Shown piece by piece: positions 1 through 7,500 of a DNA stretch of 9,567 nt; the stretch's first letter is position 1, and each line of letters starts with the position of its first letter. The notes beneath the pieces are model-generated. The model made no database searches, was not told where the DNA came from, and was given only the letters and a program-made list of their open reading frames with translations. Where the stretch lies: positions 1-9,567 of the forward strand of contig JAFTCS010000027.1 of the NCBI GenBank assembly GCA_017454565.1, written 5' to 3'. The position numbers and the translations under genes are program-made. Source of the DNA: Clostridia bacterium (GTDB lineage Bacteria; Bacillota; Clostridia; Oscillospirales; Acutalibacteraceae).

Positions 1-115
1 CGTGCGGCTTTTTGGCAATTTTTTTCGCTAACTGCGTCAAAAGAACTTGCCATACGTCAGTATGCCTGCGTCCTTTTTCCTTGTTATCGAGAAAAAATAT
101 GCTCAAAAATCCGTA
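1..115 (+). repeat. 115-bp exact direct repeat, left copy
   Basis: This matches 9453-9567 base for base in the same orientation, so the window begins and ends with the same 115 bases. It is the central part of the foldback element. The two copies are 9452 bp apart, start to start. Confidence 0.97.
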
Positions 116-138
116 CATTTCAGATACTAAACAGGCTC
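1..138. mobile_element. Foldback (MITE-like) element, left copy, 5' end cut by window edge
   Basis: Bases 1-115 are identical to 9453-9567. The copy continues to 138, where it ends in ctaaacaggctc, the reverse complement of the start of the right-hand copy (gagcctgtttag at 9430-9441). Joining the two partial copies gives a 161-bp unit: 23 bp + the shared 115 bp + 23 bp. The unit is an imperfect palindrome. Its centre falls on the hairpin catac-gtca-gtatg (51-64), and T-rich tracts in the left half are matched by A-rich tracts in the right half. TTA lies directly outside the end (139-141). There is no transposase frame, so any movement would need enzymes supplied in trans. The family is not recognised. 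The structure is seen in the sequence; the MITE label is inference. Confidence 0.75.
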
Positions 139-146
139 TTAAAGAA

Positions 147-197
147 GCGCCGTCCGGAACAAATCAGACTCCGGGCGGCGCGTTTTGCATGTTTTTT
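147..197 (+). terminator. Intrinsic terminator of the gene upstream of the window
   Basis: There is a 12-bp stem, gcgccgtccgga (147-158) against tccgggcggcgc (170-181), with one G-T wobble and an 11-base loop. It is followed by gtttt and then six T (192-197). It is a textbook Rho-independent terminator on the + strand, so a + strand gene must lie to the left. It sits only 8 bp past the end of the foldback element, so transcripts ending here would run through the element. The A-rich left side (141-146) could allow weak termination in the other direction. Confidence 0.85.
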
Positions 198-379
198 GTA
201 GAATTGCGTGAATTTGAGAATGGTATCATCATAGATGTCCGCCTATCGGCGGGAGAATGATTTACTTGTATCGTTAGTAAGGGACGTCCTCTTGTGCAGG
301 CTCTGCGCCGAAACTTTTGTGTTGTCGATTTTGAGGAGTTTTTTTCATGCGTTTGCCCTGAACTTATGCCCTATTTCAC
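198..379. other. Non-coding stretch between terminator and promoter, no gene recognised
   Basis: No reading frame here has a ribosome binding site or recognisable protein. Small local structures are visible: ccgcc-tatc-ggcgg (239-251), the palindrome ggacgtcc (282-289), and gcag-gct-ctgc (296-306). Near the end, GAGGA (333-337) can pair with tcctc (287-291) and is followed by seven T (339-345), giving a weak terminator-like tail. It could be a small structured RNA or degenerate spacer. I do not recognise it as a known riboswitch, 6S RNA or SRP RNA. Confidence 0.4.
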
Positions 380-408
380 TTGATATCAGTATTAAAGTAT
401 GATACAAT
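380..408 (+). promoter_or_regulatory. Sigma-A type promoter of the trmFO-ftsY operon
   Basis: A -35 box TTGATA (380-385) and a -10 box TACAAT (403-408) are separated by 17 bp, and TG at 400-401 gives an extended -10. Transcription would start near 415, leaving a leader of about 50 bases before trmFO. The inverted pair TATCA (384-388) / TGATA (400-404) lies between and over the boxes and might be an operator. No obvious FapR-type site is seen, although plsX is in the operon. Confidence 0.8.
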
Positions 409-455
409 TAAGCGGATAGACACTTGCTTTTCGCTTTTGCGGACGGCAGTATGAC

Positions 456-463
456 GGAGGTGA
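456..463 (+). promoter_or_regulatory. Ribosome binding site of trmFO, bears on start choice
   Basis: GGAGGTGA is a near-perfect anti-16S match. Measured from the end of GGAGG it lies 6 bases before TTG (467) and 9 before GTG (470). An in-frame TGA at 461-463 rules out any earlier start, so translation must begin at one of these two non-ATG codons. Confidence 0.85.
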
Positions 464-466
464 GCT

Positions 467-1789
467 TTGGTGGTTGTAAATGTTTTTGGCGCGGGTCTTG
501 CAGGATGTGAGGCTGCATGGCAGATCGCTAAAAGAGGGGTCGGCGTAAGGCTGTATGAAATGAAACCCGATAAAATGACGCCCGCCCACAAGAGCACGGA
601 TCTGTGTGAGCTGATATGTTCAAATTCTCTTAAAGCTGCCAGAGTCGAAAGCGCGGCCGGTCTGCTCAAAGAGGAGATGCGCAGGATAGGCTCCCTGCTG
701 ATGCAGTGTGCCGACAAATGCAGTGTCCCTGCAGGAGGCGCGCTTGCCGTAGACAGGAATCGCTTTTCGGCAATGGTCACAGAGCGCATCAAAAGCGAGC
801 CGATGATCGGGCTTATCAGCCGTGAGGTCACTGAGCTGCCGGATGACGGCATAACGGTGGTCGCAACAGGCCCGCTTACAAGCGACGCCCTTGCTGAAAA
901 GATATCAGAGCTGTGCGGAAGCAGCCTGCACTTTTTCGATGCCGCAGCGCCTATCGTTACGGCGGAGAGCATCGACATGAGCTGTGCCTTTACCGCGTCA
1001 AGATACGGCAAGGGCGGAGACGATGCCTACATAAACTGTCCCATGAACAGGGAAGAATACGAGAGCTTCCACGCCGCACTGGTCAGCGCCGAAAGAGCGC
1101 CCAGACATGATGTTGACGTTCAGAACCCGAAGGTCTATGAGGGCTGCATGCCTATAGAGATACTTGCACAGCGAGGTCTTGACACCATGCGTTTCGGGCC
1201 GATGAAGCCGGTAGGACTGAAGGATCCGCGAACAGGTCACAGACCCTGGGCAGTGCTCCAGCTGAGAAGCGAAAATGAAGCAAAGACCATGTACAATTTA
1301 GTCGGCTTTCAGACAAACCTGAAATTTCCGGAGCAGAAAAGGGTATTCGGTATGATACCAGCCCTTAAAAACGCTGAGTTTGTCAGATACGGGGTAATGC
1401 ACAGGAACACCTTTCTTGATTCTCCGAGACTGCTTTGCAGCGATTACTCCATGAGATCACGTCCGCAGCTTTTCTTTGCAGGACAGATGACAGGCGTTGA
1501 GGGTTATATGGAGAGCGCGTCTTCGGGCATGATGGCGGGCATAAACGCAGTAAGACGTTTAAAAGGGCTTCCGACCATAACCCTGCCGGAGCAGACTATG
1601 ATAGGTTCGCTGAGCAGGTATATTTCCGACAGCACAGTGAAGGACTTTCAGCCGATGGGCGCAAATCTTGGCATTCTGCCGCCGCTTGAGGAACAGATAA
1701 GAGACAAGAAAATGAGGGCGGCAAAATACGCGCAAAGATCACTGGAGGCGCTTGACGGCCTCCTTGAAATATTAAAGACAGGAGAGTAA
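467..1789 (+). CDS. trmFO: TrmFO, methylenetetrahydrofolate--tRNA (uracil-5-)-methyltransferase
   Basis: This cytoplasmic FAD- and folate-dependent enzyme methylates U54 of the tRNA T-loop to ribothymidine, taking the carbon from 5,10-methylene-THF instead of SAM. The N-terminus carries the dinucleotide-binding motif GAGLAGCEAAW (residues 8-18), followed by RLYEMKP. The two cysteines implicated in catalysis in the Bacillus enzyme have counterparts at C51 (ELICSNSL) and C227 (YEGCMPIE). The C-terminal FAD-binding segment GQMTGVEGYMESASSG (339-354) is intact. At 440 residues it is the normal family length. The start is TTG at 467 or GTG at 470, since an in-frame stop at 461 blocks anything earlier. 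It is the first gene of the operon, and its TAA overlaps the plsX ATG by one base. In Bacillus trmFO lies beside topA and codY, so placement ahead of plsX is a different arrangement. Confidence 0.96.
   Translation: MVVVNVFGAGLAGCEAAWQIAKRGVGVRLYEMKPDKMTPAHKSTDLCELICSNSLKAARVESAAGLLKEEMRRIGSLLMQCADKCSVPAGGALAVDRNRFSAMVTERIKSEPMIGLISREVTELPDDGITVVATGPLTSDALAEKISELCGSSLHFFDAAAPIVTAESIDMSCAFTASRYGKGGDDAYINCPMNREEYESFHAALVSAERAPRHDVDVQNPKVYEGCMPIEILAQRGLDTMRFGPMKPVGLKDPRTGHRPWAVLQLRSENEAKTMYNLVGFQTNLKFPEQKRVFGMIPALKNAEFVRYGVMHRNTFLDSPRLLCSDYSMRSRPQLFFAGQMTGVEGYMESASSGMMAGINAVRRLKGLPTITLPEQTMIGSLSRYISDSTVKDFQPMGANLGILPPLEEQIRDKKMRAAKYAQRSLEALDGLLEILKTGE
1780..1786 (+). promoter_or_regulatory. Ribosome binding site of plsX, suggests start at 1795
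   Basis: AGGAGAG lies inside the trmFO 3' end. From the end of AGGAG (1784) it is only 4 bases to the ATG at 1789 but 10 to the in-frame ATG at 1795. The second ATG also gives an N-terminus (MKVLVDAFGGD) that matches the usual PlsX beginning. Both starts remain possible. Confidence 0.6.
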
Positions 1790-2820
1790 TGAATATGAAG
1801 GTTTTGGTAGACGCTTTCGGAGGAGACAACGCACCTCTTGAAATAATCAAGGGCTGCAGGCTGTGCCTTGAAAAATATGAGGGACTGAACATAGGTCTTG
1901 TGGGAAATCAGGATATAATAGAGAAGGTCGCAAAGGAAAATTCCATAGCTCTGGACGGCCTTGATATACACCATGCTCCCGACATCATCACAATGGAAGA
2001 GGATGCCGGCGAGATAATGAAATCAAAGAATAATTCCTCAATGGCAGTGGGACTGAAGATGCTCTCTGACGGCGAGGGAGACGCTTTCCTTTCGGCAGGC
2101 AACAGCGGTGCTCTTATAATGGGCGCCACACTTATAGTAAAACGCATAAAGGGAGTCAAGCGTCCGGCGTTTGCTCCTGTGATGCCTACATCCACCGGTC
2201 CGTGTCTGCTTATAGACAGCGGAGCGAATATAGAAGTCCGTCCCGAGATGCTTTTCCAGTTCGGCGTCATGGGAGCGTCTTATGTGGAGAACGTGCTGAA
2301 TATAAAGAATCCGAGAGTTGCTCTTGCAAACGTGGGAACAGAGGATCATAAGGGCGGCGAGCTTCAGCACGAGGCATTCAGACTGCTGAAAAATTCGGAT
2401 CTTAACTTTATAGGCAATATCGAAGCCAGAGACATCCCTGCAGGTGTGTGCGACGTTATAGTTGCCGACGGCTTCACGGGAAACGTCATTCTCAAAATGT
2501 ACGAGGGCGTCGCCAAGGAGCTTATGAAGAAGATCAAGGCCATGTTTATGAAGAATCTCAAGACCAAGATCGCTGCCGGCATGATAAAAAAGGATATATA
2601 CGAGCTTAAACAGTATTTTGACTATAACCAGTACGGCGCGGCTCCTATAATGGGCGCGGCAAGGCCGGTGCTCAAGACTCACGGCAGCGCAAAGGCAGAG
2701 ACCATGATAACAGCCATGAAGTCTGCAATGGATTACGCCCGGACAAACGTAACGGGCAAGATAGCAGACGTTCTTGCACAGCAGAAGAAGGCCGGAAAAG
2801 AGGAGAATTCTGAGCAATGA
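1789..2820 (+). CDS. plsX: PlsX, phosphate acyltransferase (acyl-ACP:phosphate)
   Basis: PlsX converts acyl-ACP and phosphate to acyl-phosphate, which PlsY uses to acylate glycerol-3-phosphate. It is a peripheral membrane enzyme at the head of phospholipid synthesis. Family motifs seen in order are VDAFGGDNAP (7-16), NNSSMAVGL (81-89), SAGNSGAL (102-109), LIDSGAN (141-147), NVGTED (181-186), VADGFTGN (225-232), YGAAPIMGA (282-290) and THGSAKA (297-303). The length of 343 residues is normal, with a short charged tail. Two in-frame ATGs (1789 and 1795) compete; the ribosome binding site spacing and the family N-terminus favour 1795. It overlaps trmFO by one base and rnc by four (ATGA). Many Firmicutes have acpP, sometimes with fab genes, directly after plsX; here rnc follows at once. 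Confidence 0.96.
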   Translation: MNMKVLVDAFGGDNAPLEIIKGCRLCLEKYEGLNIGLVGNQDIIEKVAKENSIALDGLDIHHAPDIITMEEDAGEIMKSKNNSSMAVGLKMLSDGEGDAFLSAGNSGALIMGATLIVKRIKGVKRPAFAPVMPTSTGPCLLIDSGANIEVRPEMLFQFGVMGASYVENVLNIKNPRVALANVGTEDHKGGELQHEAFRLLKNSDLNFIGNIEARDIPAGVCDVIVADGFTGNVILKMYEGVAKELMKKIKAMFMKNLKTKIAAGMIKKDIYELKQYFDYNQYGAAPIMGAARPVLKTHGSAKAETMITAMKSAMDYARTNVTGKIADVLAQQKKAGKEENSEQ

Positions 2821-3491
2821 AGGAGCTTGAAAAAAGAATAGGCTACCGCTACAAAAACATATCGTATCTTGAAAACGCCCTTACTCATTCGTCATATGCA
2901 AATGAAGTAAGGCATGGCGTGTGCAGCAACGAGCGTCTGGAATTTTTAGGCGACTCAGTGCTCAGCGTGGTGGTGTCGGATTATATATACCGCAACTGTC
3001 CCGATCTGCCGGAGGGGGAGCTTTCAAAGCTCAGGGCGGCACTGGTATGTGAAAAAAGCCTGTGCAGGTTCTCAAAATCCCTGGGCGTCGGTGATTATCT
3101 CCGTCTGAGCCGGGGTGAGAGGAATCTCAAGGGCAACGAGCGTCCGTCTATTTTGGCGGATGCTTTTGAAGCAATTATCGCGTCCATCTACCTTGACGGC
3201 GGTATGGAGCAGGCAAGAAAATTCATCCTGCGTTTTGTGGAGCCTGAAATAAAGAACCCTAAACCCAGAGCGTTCAAGGACTACAAGACCACCCTGCAGG
3301 AGATCATACAGAAGAATCCGGAAGAACATCTTACCTATGTTCTCACGGGTGAGGAGGGTCCCGACCATGACAAGCACTTCTATGTGGAGGTGCATCTTAA
3401 CAATAACGTGATCGGGCGCGGCGGCGGCAGGAGCAAAAAGGAAGCCGAGCAGCAGGCCGCAAGAGAAGCTTTGGAGCTGATGGGATATTGA
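2817..3491 (+). CDS. rnc: Ribonuclease III
   Basis: This endoribonuclease cuts double-stranded RNA with Mg2+. It matures rRNA precursors and processes structured mRNA and sRNA in the cytoplasm. The signature NERLEFLGDSVL (38-49) supplies the acidic residues E39, E42 and D46, and ADAFEA (114-119) supplies D115 and E118, so the catalytic set is complete. A double-stranded RNA-binding domain spans about 154-223, with a typical ending (GRGGGRSKKEAEQQAAREAL). At 224 residues it has the standard bacterial length. The ATG overlaps the plsX stop as ATGA. The AGGAG at 2801-2805 is 11 bases upstream, slightly far, so coupling with plsX translation is likely. Its TGA overlaps the TTG start of the next gene. 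Confidence 0.97.
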   Translation: MKELEKRIGYRYKNISYLENALTHSSYANEVRHGVCSNERLEFLGDSVLSVVVSDYIYRNCPDLPEGELSKLRAALVCEKSLCRFSKSLGVGDYLRLSRGERNLKGNERPSILADAFEAIIASIYLDGGMEQARKFILRFVEPEIKNPKPRAFKDYKTTLQEIIQKNPEEHLTYVLTGEEGPDHDKHFYVEVHLNNNVIGRGGGRSKKEAEQQAAREALELMGY

Positions 3492-4498
3492 AACATTCAA
3501 ATGTAGCGCTTTTTGTGCCTCATAACGGCTGTCCTCATGCCTGCACCTTCTGCAATCAGCGGCAGATAACCGGTCAGTCATATCAGCCCACACCTGATGA
3601 CGTTGTGAATGCTGTGCAGACAGCCATAGAGTCACTGGGAGAAAAAACAAAAAATGCGGAAATAGCATTTTTCGGCGGCAGCTTTACCGCCATAGACAGA
3701 GATTATATGAAAAGTCTGCTTGAAGCCGCATCTCCGTTTGTAAAAAGCGGAGTGTTCAGCGGGATACGCATTTCAACAAGACCGGACGCCATAGATGATG
3801 AGGTGCTAAAGATACTCAGGGATTACGGTGTGACATCCATAGAGCTTGGCGCCCAGAGCATGTCTGCAAAGGTGTTGGAGATGAACCGCAGAGGTCACAC
3901 ACCGGAGGATGTGGTGAAAGCTGCCGGTCTTATCAGGGAAAACGGGTTTTCGCTTGGCTTGCAGATGATGACAGGCTTGTACGGCAGCAGTCCTGAGACA
4001 GATGTGGAAACGGCTTTAAAGCTTGCAGAACTTCACCCGGACACTATGAGGATATACCCCACCGTAGTTCTGAAAGGCACTGAGCTTTACGAGCTTTATG
4101 AAAAGGGCAAGTACCGGCCGGAGACTCTTGAGGAGGCCGTTCCGCTGTGCGCTGAGCTGCTTTCCATATTTGAAAAAAAGGGTATCAGTGTAATAAGGCT
4201 GGGACTTCACGACAGCGATAGTCTCAGGGAAAATATGGCTGCCGGCGCATATCATCCGGCTTTCCGCGAGCTGTGCGAAAGCGAGATAATGTACGCAAAC
4301 GCACTTGAAGCTCTGAAAAATGCAGGCATAAACTCGGGAACTGCGGATTTCTGTGTTTCTCCCGGGTCGGTTTCACGGTTCATCGGTCAGAAAAGGTCAA
4401 ATCTTGAAAAGCTGAGGAAGCTTGGCATCACGGCTGTTGTCCATCAGGACTGCAGTCTCTCAAAATACGAAGTGAAGGCAGCCTTTCAGCTACCGTGA
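3488..4498 (+). CDS. Elp3-like radical SAM protein of unknown function
   Basis: The N-terminus holds a CX3CX2C iron-sulfur motif, C15-P-H-A-C19-T-F-C22, that binds a [4Fe-4S] cluster and SAM. GGSFTAI (63-69) is the SAM-contacting glycine motif, and RISTRPDAID (94-103), ELGAQSM (119-125) and GLQMMTGLYG (157-166) are typical of the Elp3/HemN-like branch. The later block RIYPTVVLKGTELYELY (188-204) resembles the C-terminal region of Elp3-like proteins. At 336 residues there is no room for the acetyltransferase domain of true Elp3. It starts with TTG, overlapping the rnc stop, with GGAG 11 bases upstream. From memory, clostridial genomes often have such a gene between rnc and smc, often misnamed as coproporphyrinogen oxidase. 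The substrate is unknown; an RNA-related role is only a guess from context. Confidence 0.88.
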   Translation: MKHSNVALFVPHNGCPHACTFCNQRQITGQSYQPTPDDVVNAVQTAIESLGEKTKNAEIAFFGGSFTAIDRDYMKSLLEAASPFVKSGVFSGIRISTRPDAIDDEVLKILRDYGVTSIELGAQSMSAKVLEMNRRGHTPEDVVKAAGLIRENGFSLGLQMMTGLYGSSPETDVETALKLAELHPDTMRIYPTVVLKGTELYELYEKGKYRPETLEEAVPLCAELLSIFEKKGISVIRLGLHDSDSLRENMAAGAYHPAFRELCESEIMYANALEALKNAGINSGTADFCVSPGSVSRFIGQKRSNLEKLRKLGITAVVHQDCSLSKYEVKAAFQLP

Positions 4499-4506
4499 AA
4501 ATATCA

Positions 4507-4551
4507 ATGAGCGGCAGGTCGGCTGCCGCAGTGAAGGGATATAAAAGATGA
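4507..4551 (+). other. Possible 14-codon leader ORF ending on the smc start
   Basis: ATG at 4507 opens a frame encoding MSGRSAAAVKGYKR, whose TGA (4549-4551) overlaps the smc ATG as ATGA, the same junction type as plsX/rnc. It lacks a visible ribosome binding site of its own, and the overlap may be chance. It would matter only if it couples smc translation to that of the upstream gene. Confidence 0.15.
4511..4529 (+). promoter_or_regulatory. Stem-loop in the radical SAM-smc gap
   Basis: A perfect 7-bp GC-rich stem, gcggcag (4511-4517) with ctgccgc (4523-4529), closes a 5-base loop. No T-run follows, so it is not an intrinsic terminator. It lies just upstream of the smc ribosome binding site (AAGGGA, 4534-4539) and could protect or mark an mRNA processing site, or tune smc expression. 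Confidence 0.45.
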
Positions 4552-7500
4552 AATTAAAAGGACTTGAGCTGCAGGGCTTCAAAACGTTTCCCGACAGGAC
4601 AAAGCTGGATTTCACAAACGGCATCACCGCTGTGGTAGGTCCTAACGGAAGCGGTAAAAGCAATATCAGCGATGCGATAAGATGGGTGCTCGGTGAGCAG
4701 TCCGCAAAGTCACTGAGGTGCTCCAGAATGGAGGACGTTATTTTCAACGGAACACAGCAGCGAAAAAAGACCGGCTACGCGCAGGTCACACTGTCCATAG
4801 ACAATTCCGACAGGACGCTGCAGTTTGACGGGGATGAGGTGGCTGTTACAAGACGGTTCTACCGTTCGGGCAACAGTGAGTATCTTATCAACAACACAAA
4901 TGTAAGGCTGCAGGATATACACGAGCTGTTTATGGATACCGGTCTCGGCCGTGACGGATATTCAATGATCGGTCAGGGCAAGATAGACTCCATCGTCTCT
5001 ACAAAGGGCGAGGACAGGCGTGAGATCTTTGAAGAGGCTGCCGGTATCTCACGTTTCCGGTATAAAAAGGCGGAGGCCGAAAGACGGCTTGAAAGGACGG
5101 AGGAAAACCTTGTAAGGCTCAGAGATAATCTGTTTTCTCTGGAAAGCAGGGTCGAACCTCTGAGGCAGCAGTCCGAAAAGGCAAAGGCGTATCTCGGCTA
5201 TGCAGAGGAACAGCGCGGTCGTGAGATCGCTCTCTGGCTGAAGGCCCTTGACAAGGCATCCCAGCAGATAAGAGTGCAGGCGGATAAGCTTGCCGTAGCT
5301 CAGGCTCAGTATGACGACATAGGCAAAGAGCTTGAAAGTATCTGTGCAGAGAGTGAAAAAATATATAATGACCAGAGCAGCTTCGGCGCAAAAATAGATG
5401 AAATAAGACGCAGCATAGCTTTATCCGATGAACAGGCAGCCGCCAAGCGCTCCGAAATATCGGTGCTGCAAAACGACATACTGCATAATGAGAATACCGC
5501 CGAGCGCAACCGTATACAGATCGAGGAGTATGAGCGTTCGGACGTAGAGATACAGGCAGAGATCGCGGAAAAGAGAAAGCTCATAGAAAAAAACGAGAGC
5601 ACTCTTAAACAGAGGCAGTCGGAGCTTGAACTGAATACAAAGCTGCTTGCTTCACTTAAGTCCGACGAAAGCAGCTCCAATGAAAGACTTGACGAGATAA
5701 ACGAGCTTATTTCCGAGCTGTCAAAAAAGGCAGCTGAGGAAAAGATAACATATATGACCTCTTCAACGACTATCAACGACATCACGAGCAGATCAGAGAT
5801 AGTCGAAAACAACATAAGAGCCAGAAAGTCACAGATGGGCACTCTCGAAAACATAATTTCCGAATACACCGCAATGCTCGGGGACAACGCCGGCAGATAC
5901 AGCATAAAGCAGAAGGAGCTTGCGGCAAGTGAAAAGGCAGTTGCAAAAGCTCAGGAACAGACCGAAAAGCTGAAAGCAGAGTCGGATGACCTGAAACTTG
6001 AGAGCAGCAGACTTTTTGGCAAAGCCAGAACCCTTGAGGATCTGGAACGCAATCTTGAGGGCTTCCTTCACAGTGTAAAGCTTGTTATGAAGGAGAGCAA
6101 GACGGGTACGCTCAGCGGCATTCACGGGCCTGTTTCGAGAGTCATCAAGACTTCATCGGAGTACAGTGTGGCTATTGAGATAGCTCTCGGCGGCGCTATG
6201 CAGAACATCGTTACCGAGACTGATTCCGACGCGAAGCGGGCAATTTCTTTTCTGAAAAGCCGTGACGGCGGTCGAGCAACATTCCTGCCAATGTCAACCA
6301 TAAAGGGCCGCGAGCTGAGTGAAAACGGTCTGGAAAGCTGCAGCGGCTTTGTGGGCATTGCGTCGTCACTGTGTACCTGTGAAGAAATATACAAGGGCAT
6401 ACTTTTTAATCTTCTCGGCAGGATAGTGATCGCAAAGGATCTTGACAGCGCCGTGGAGATCGCAAAGAAATATTCCTACCGTTTCAGAATAGTCACGCTG
6501 GACGGTCAGGTCGTAAATACCGGCGGTTCTCTTACCGGCGGCTCGCTTGCCAAGAATACCGGACTTCTCAGCCGCGCGTCAGAAATAGAAAAGATCCGCG
6601 CAAAGGCTCAGGAGCTTTCTGCAAAGGCTCAGGAGAAGTTTGAAAAGTGGCAGGATTCCCGCAAGACCCTTTCAACCTATATTGAGGGTACAGAGCTTTG
6701 CCGCAGGGAGCTTACCAGAATAAACGAGGAACGCATAAAAATTGAAGCAGAGATAAAGAGCCGCAAGTCGGAGCTTGACAACATAAGAGCCTCTTACAAC
6801 GAAAGCACAGCCGAACGTGAGGAAAACGTAAAGCGGCTTGACGAGCTTACACGCAGCATGAACGAGGCGCGCAGGCTTTATGACGAATATACTGCTAAGA
6901 TAAGCAAAAACGAGGAATTGGTGCAGGTGCTCTCTGGTTCAAGGAACGAGAACGCAAAAAAGCGTGAAAAGTTGGGAGAGAAGCTGCACGAGCTGAGCAT
7001 TGCAGTGCTGACCTGTGAAAAGGATATTGCCGCCGCACAAAATGACATAACCGGCGCCGAACTGAGGGCGGCTAATGCTAAGGAAGCCATAAAGCAGTGC
7101 AATTCAGAAACAAAAGCGCTTGCCGGCAGGAATGAGGAGATCAGGAGCAGAATAGCTGAACTTGAAGAGGAGAACAGAAAGCTCAGTGAAAAAACCGAAG
7201 GTTTGAATAACAGTATCATTAAGCTGAACGCAGACAGGATGACTCTTGAAAAGCGTTCTGCCGAGCTGAGAAAGTCTGAACGCGACAAGACAGCAGAGCG
7301 CGAGGGCATTAGCGCCGAGCTTGTACGTCTCGAAGAGCGCAGGGATACCCTGCAAAAGCAGTATGACGAGATAAACGGAAAACTCTGGGAAGAGTACGAG
7401 CTGACCAGGCGTGAAGCCGAAAAGGCGGCGGCAGACGTGAGCGACCAGGGCAAGGCTCAGCGCAGACTTGCCGAGCTTAAACAGAAGATACGCTCGCTTG

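Noticed and set aside
12..260. Open frame of 82 codons at the left end
   Set aside because: It runs through the repeat element and the terminator stem, has no ribosome binding site, and its sequence looks random.
376..1011. Long minus-strand open frame opposite trmFO
   Set aside because: It is a shadow of trmFO codon structure; trmFO shows full family motifs on the plus strand.
2038..2817. 259-codon minus-strand frame opposite plsX
   Set aside because: The composition is rich in Cys and His with no family resemblance, and it lies entirely antisense to an intact plsX.
3072..3668. 198-codon minus-strand frame across the rnc/radical SAM junction
   Set aside because: It is antisense to two recognised genes with no own signals.
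6600..6635. Direct repeat of 15 bases, 21 bp apart, inside smc
   Set aside because: It encodes two similar heptads of the coiled coil (KAQELSAKAQEK), so it is ordinary for this region.
5306..7453. Ser-rich and Leu-rich minus-strand frames opposite smc (5306-5905 and 6878-7453)
   Set aside because: Ser/Leu/Phe-rich antisense frames are the expected mirror of Glu/Lys/Ala-rich coiled-coil codons.
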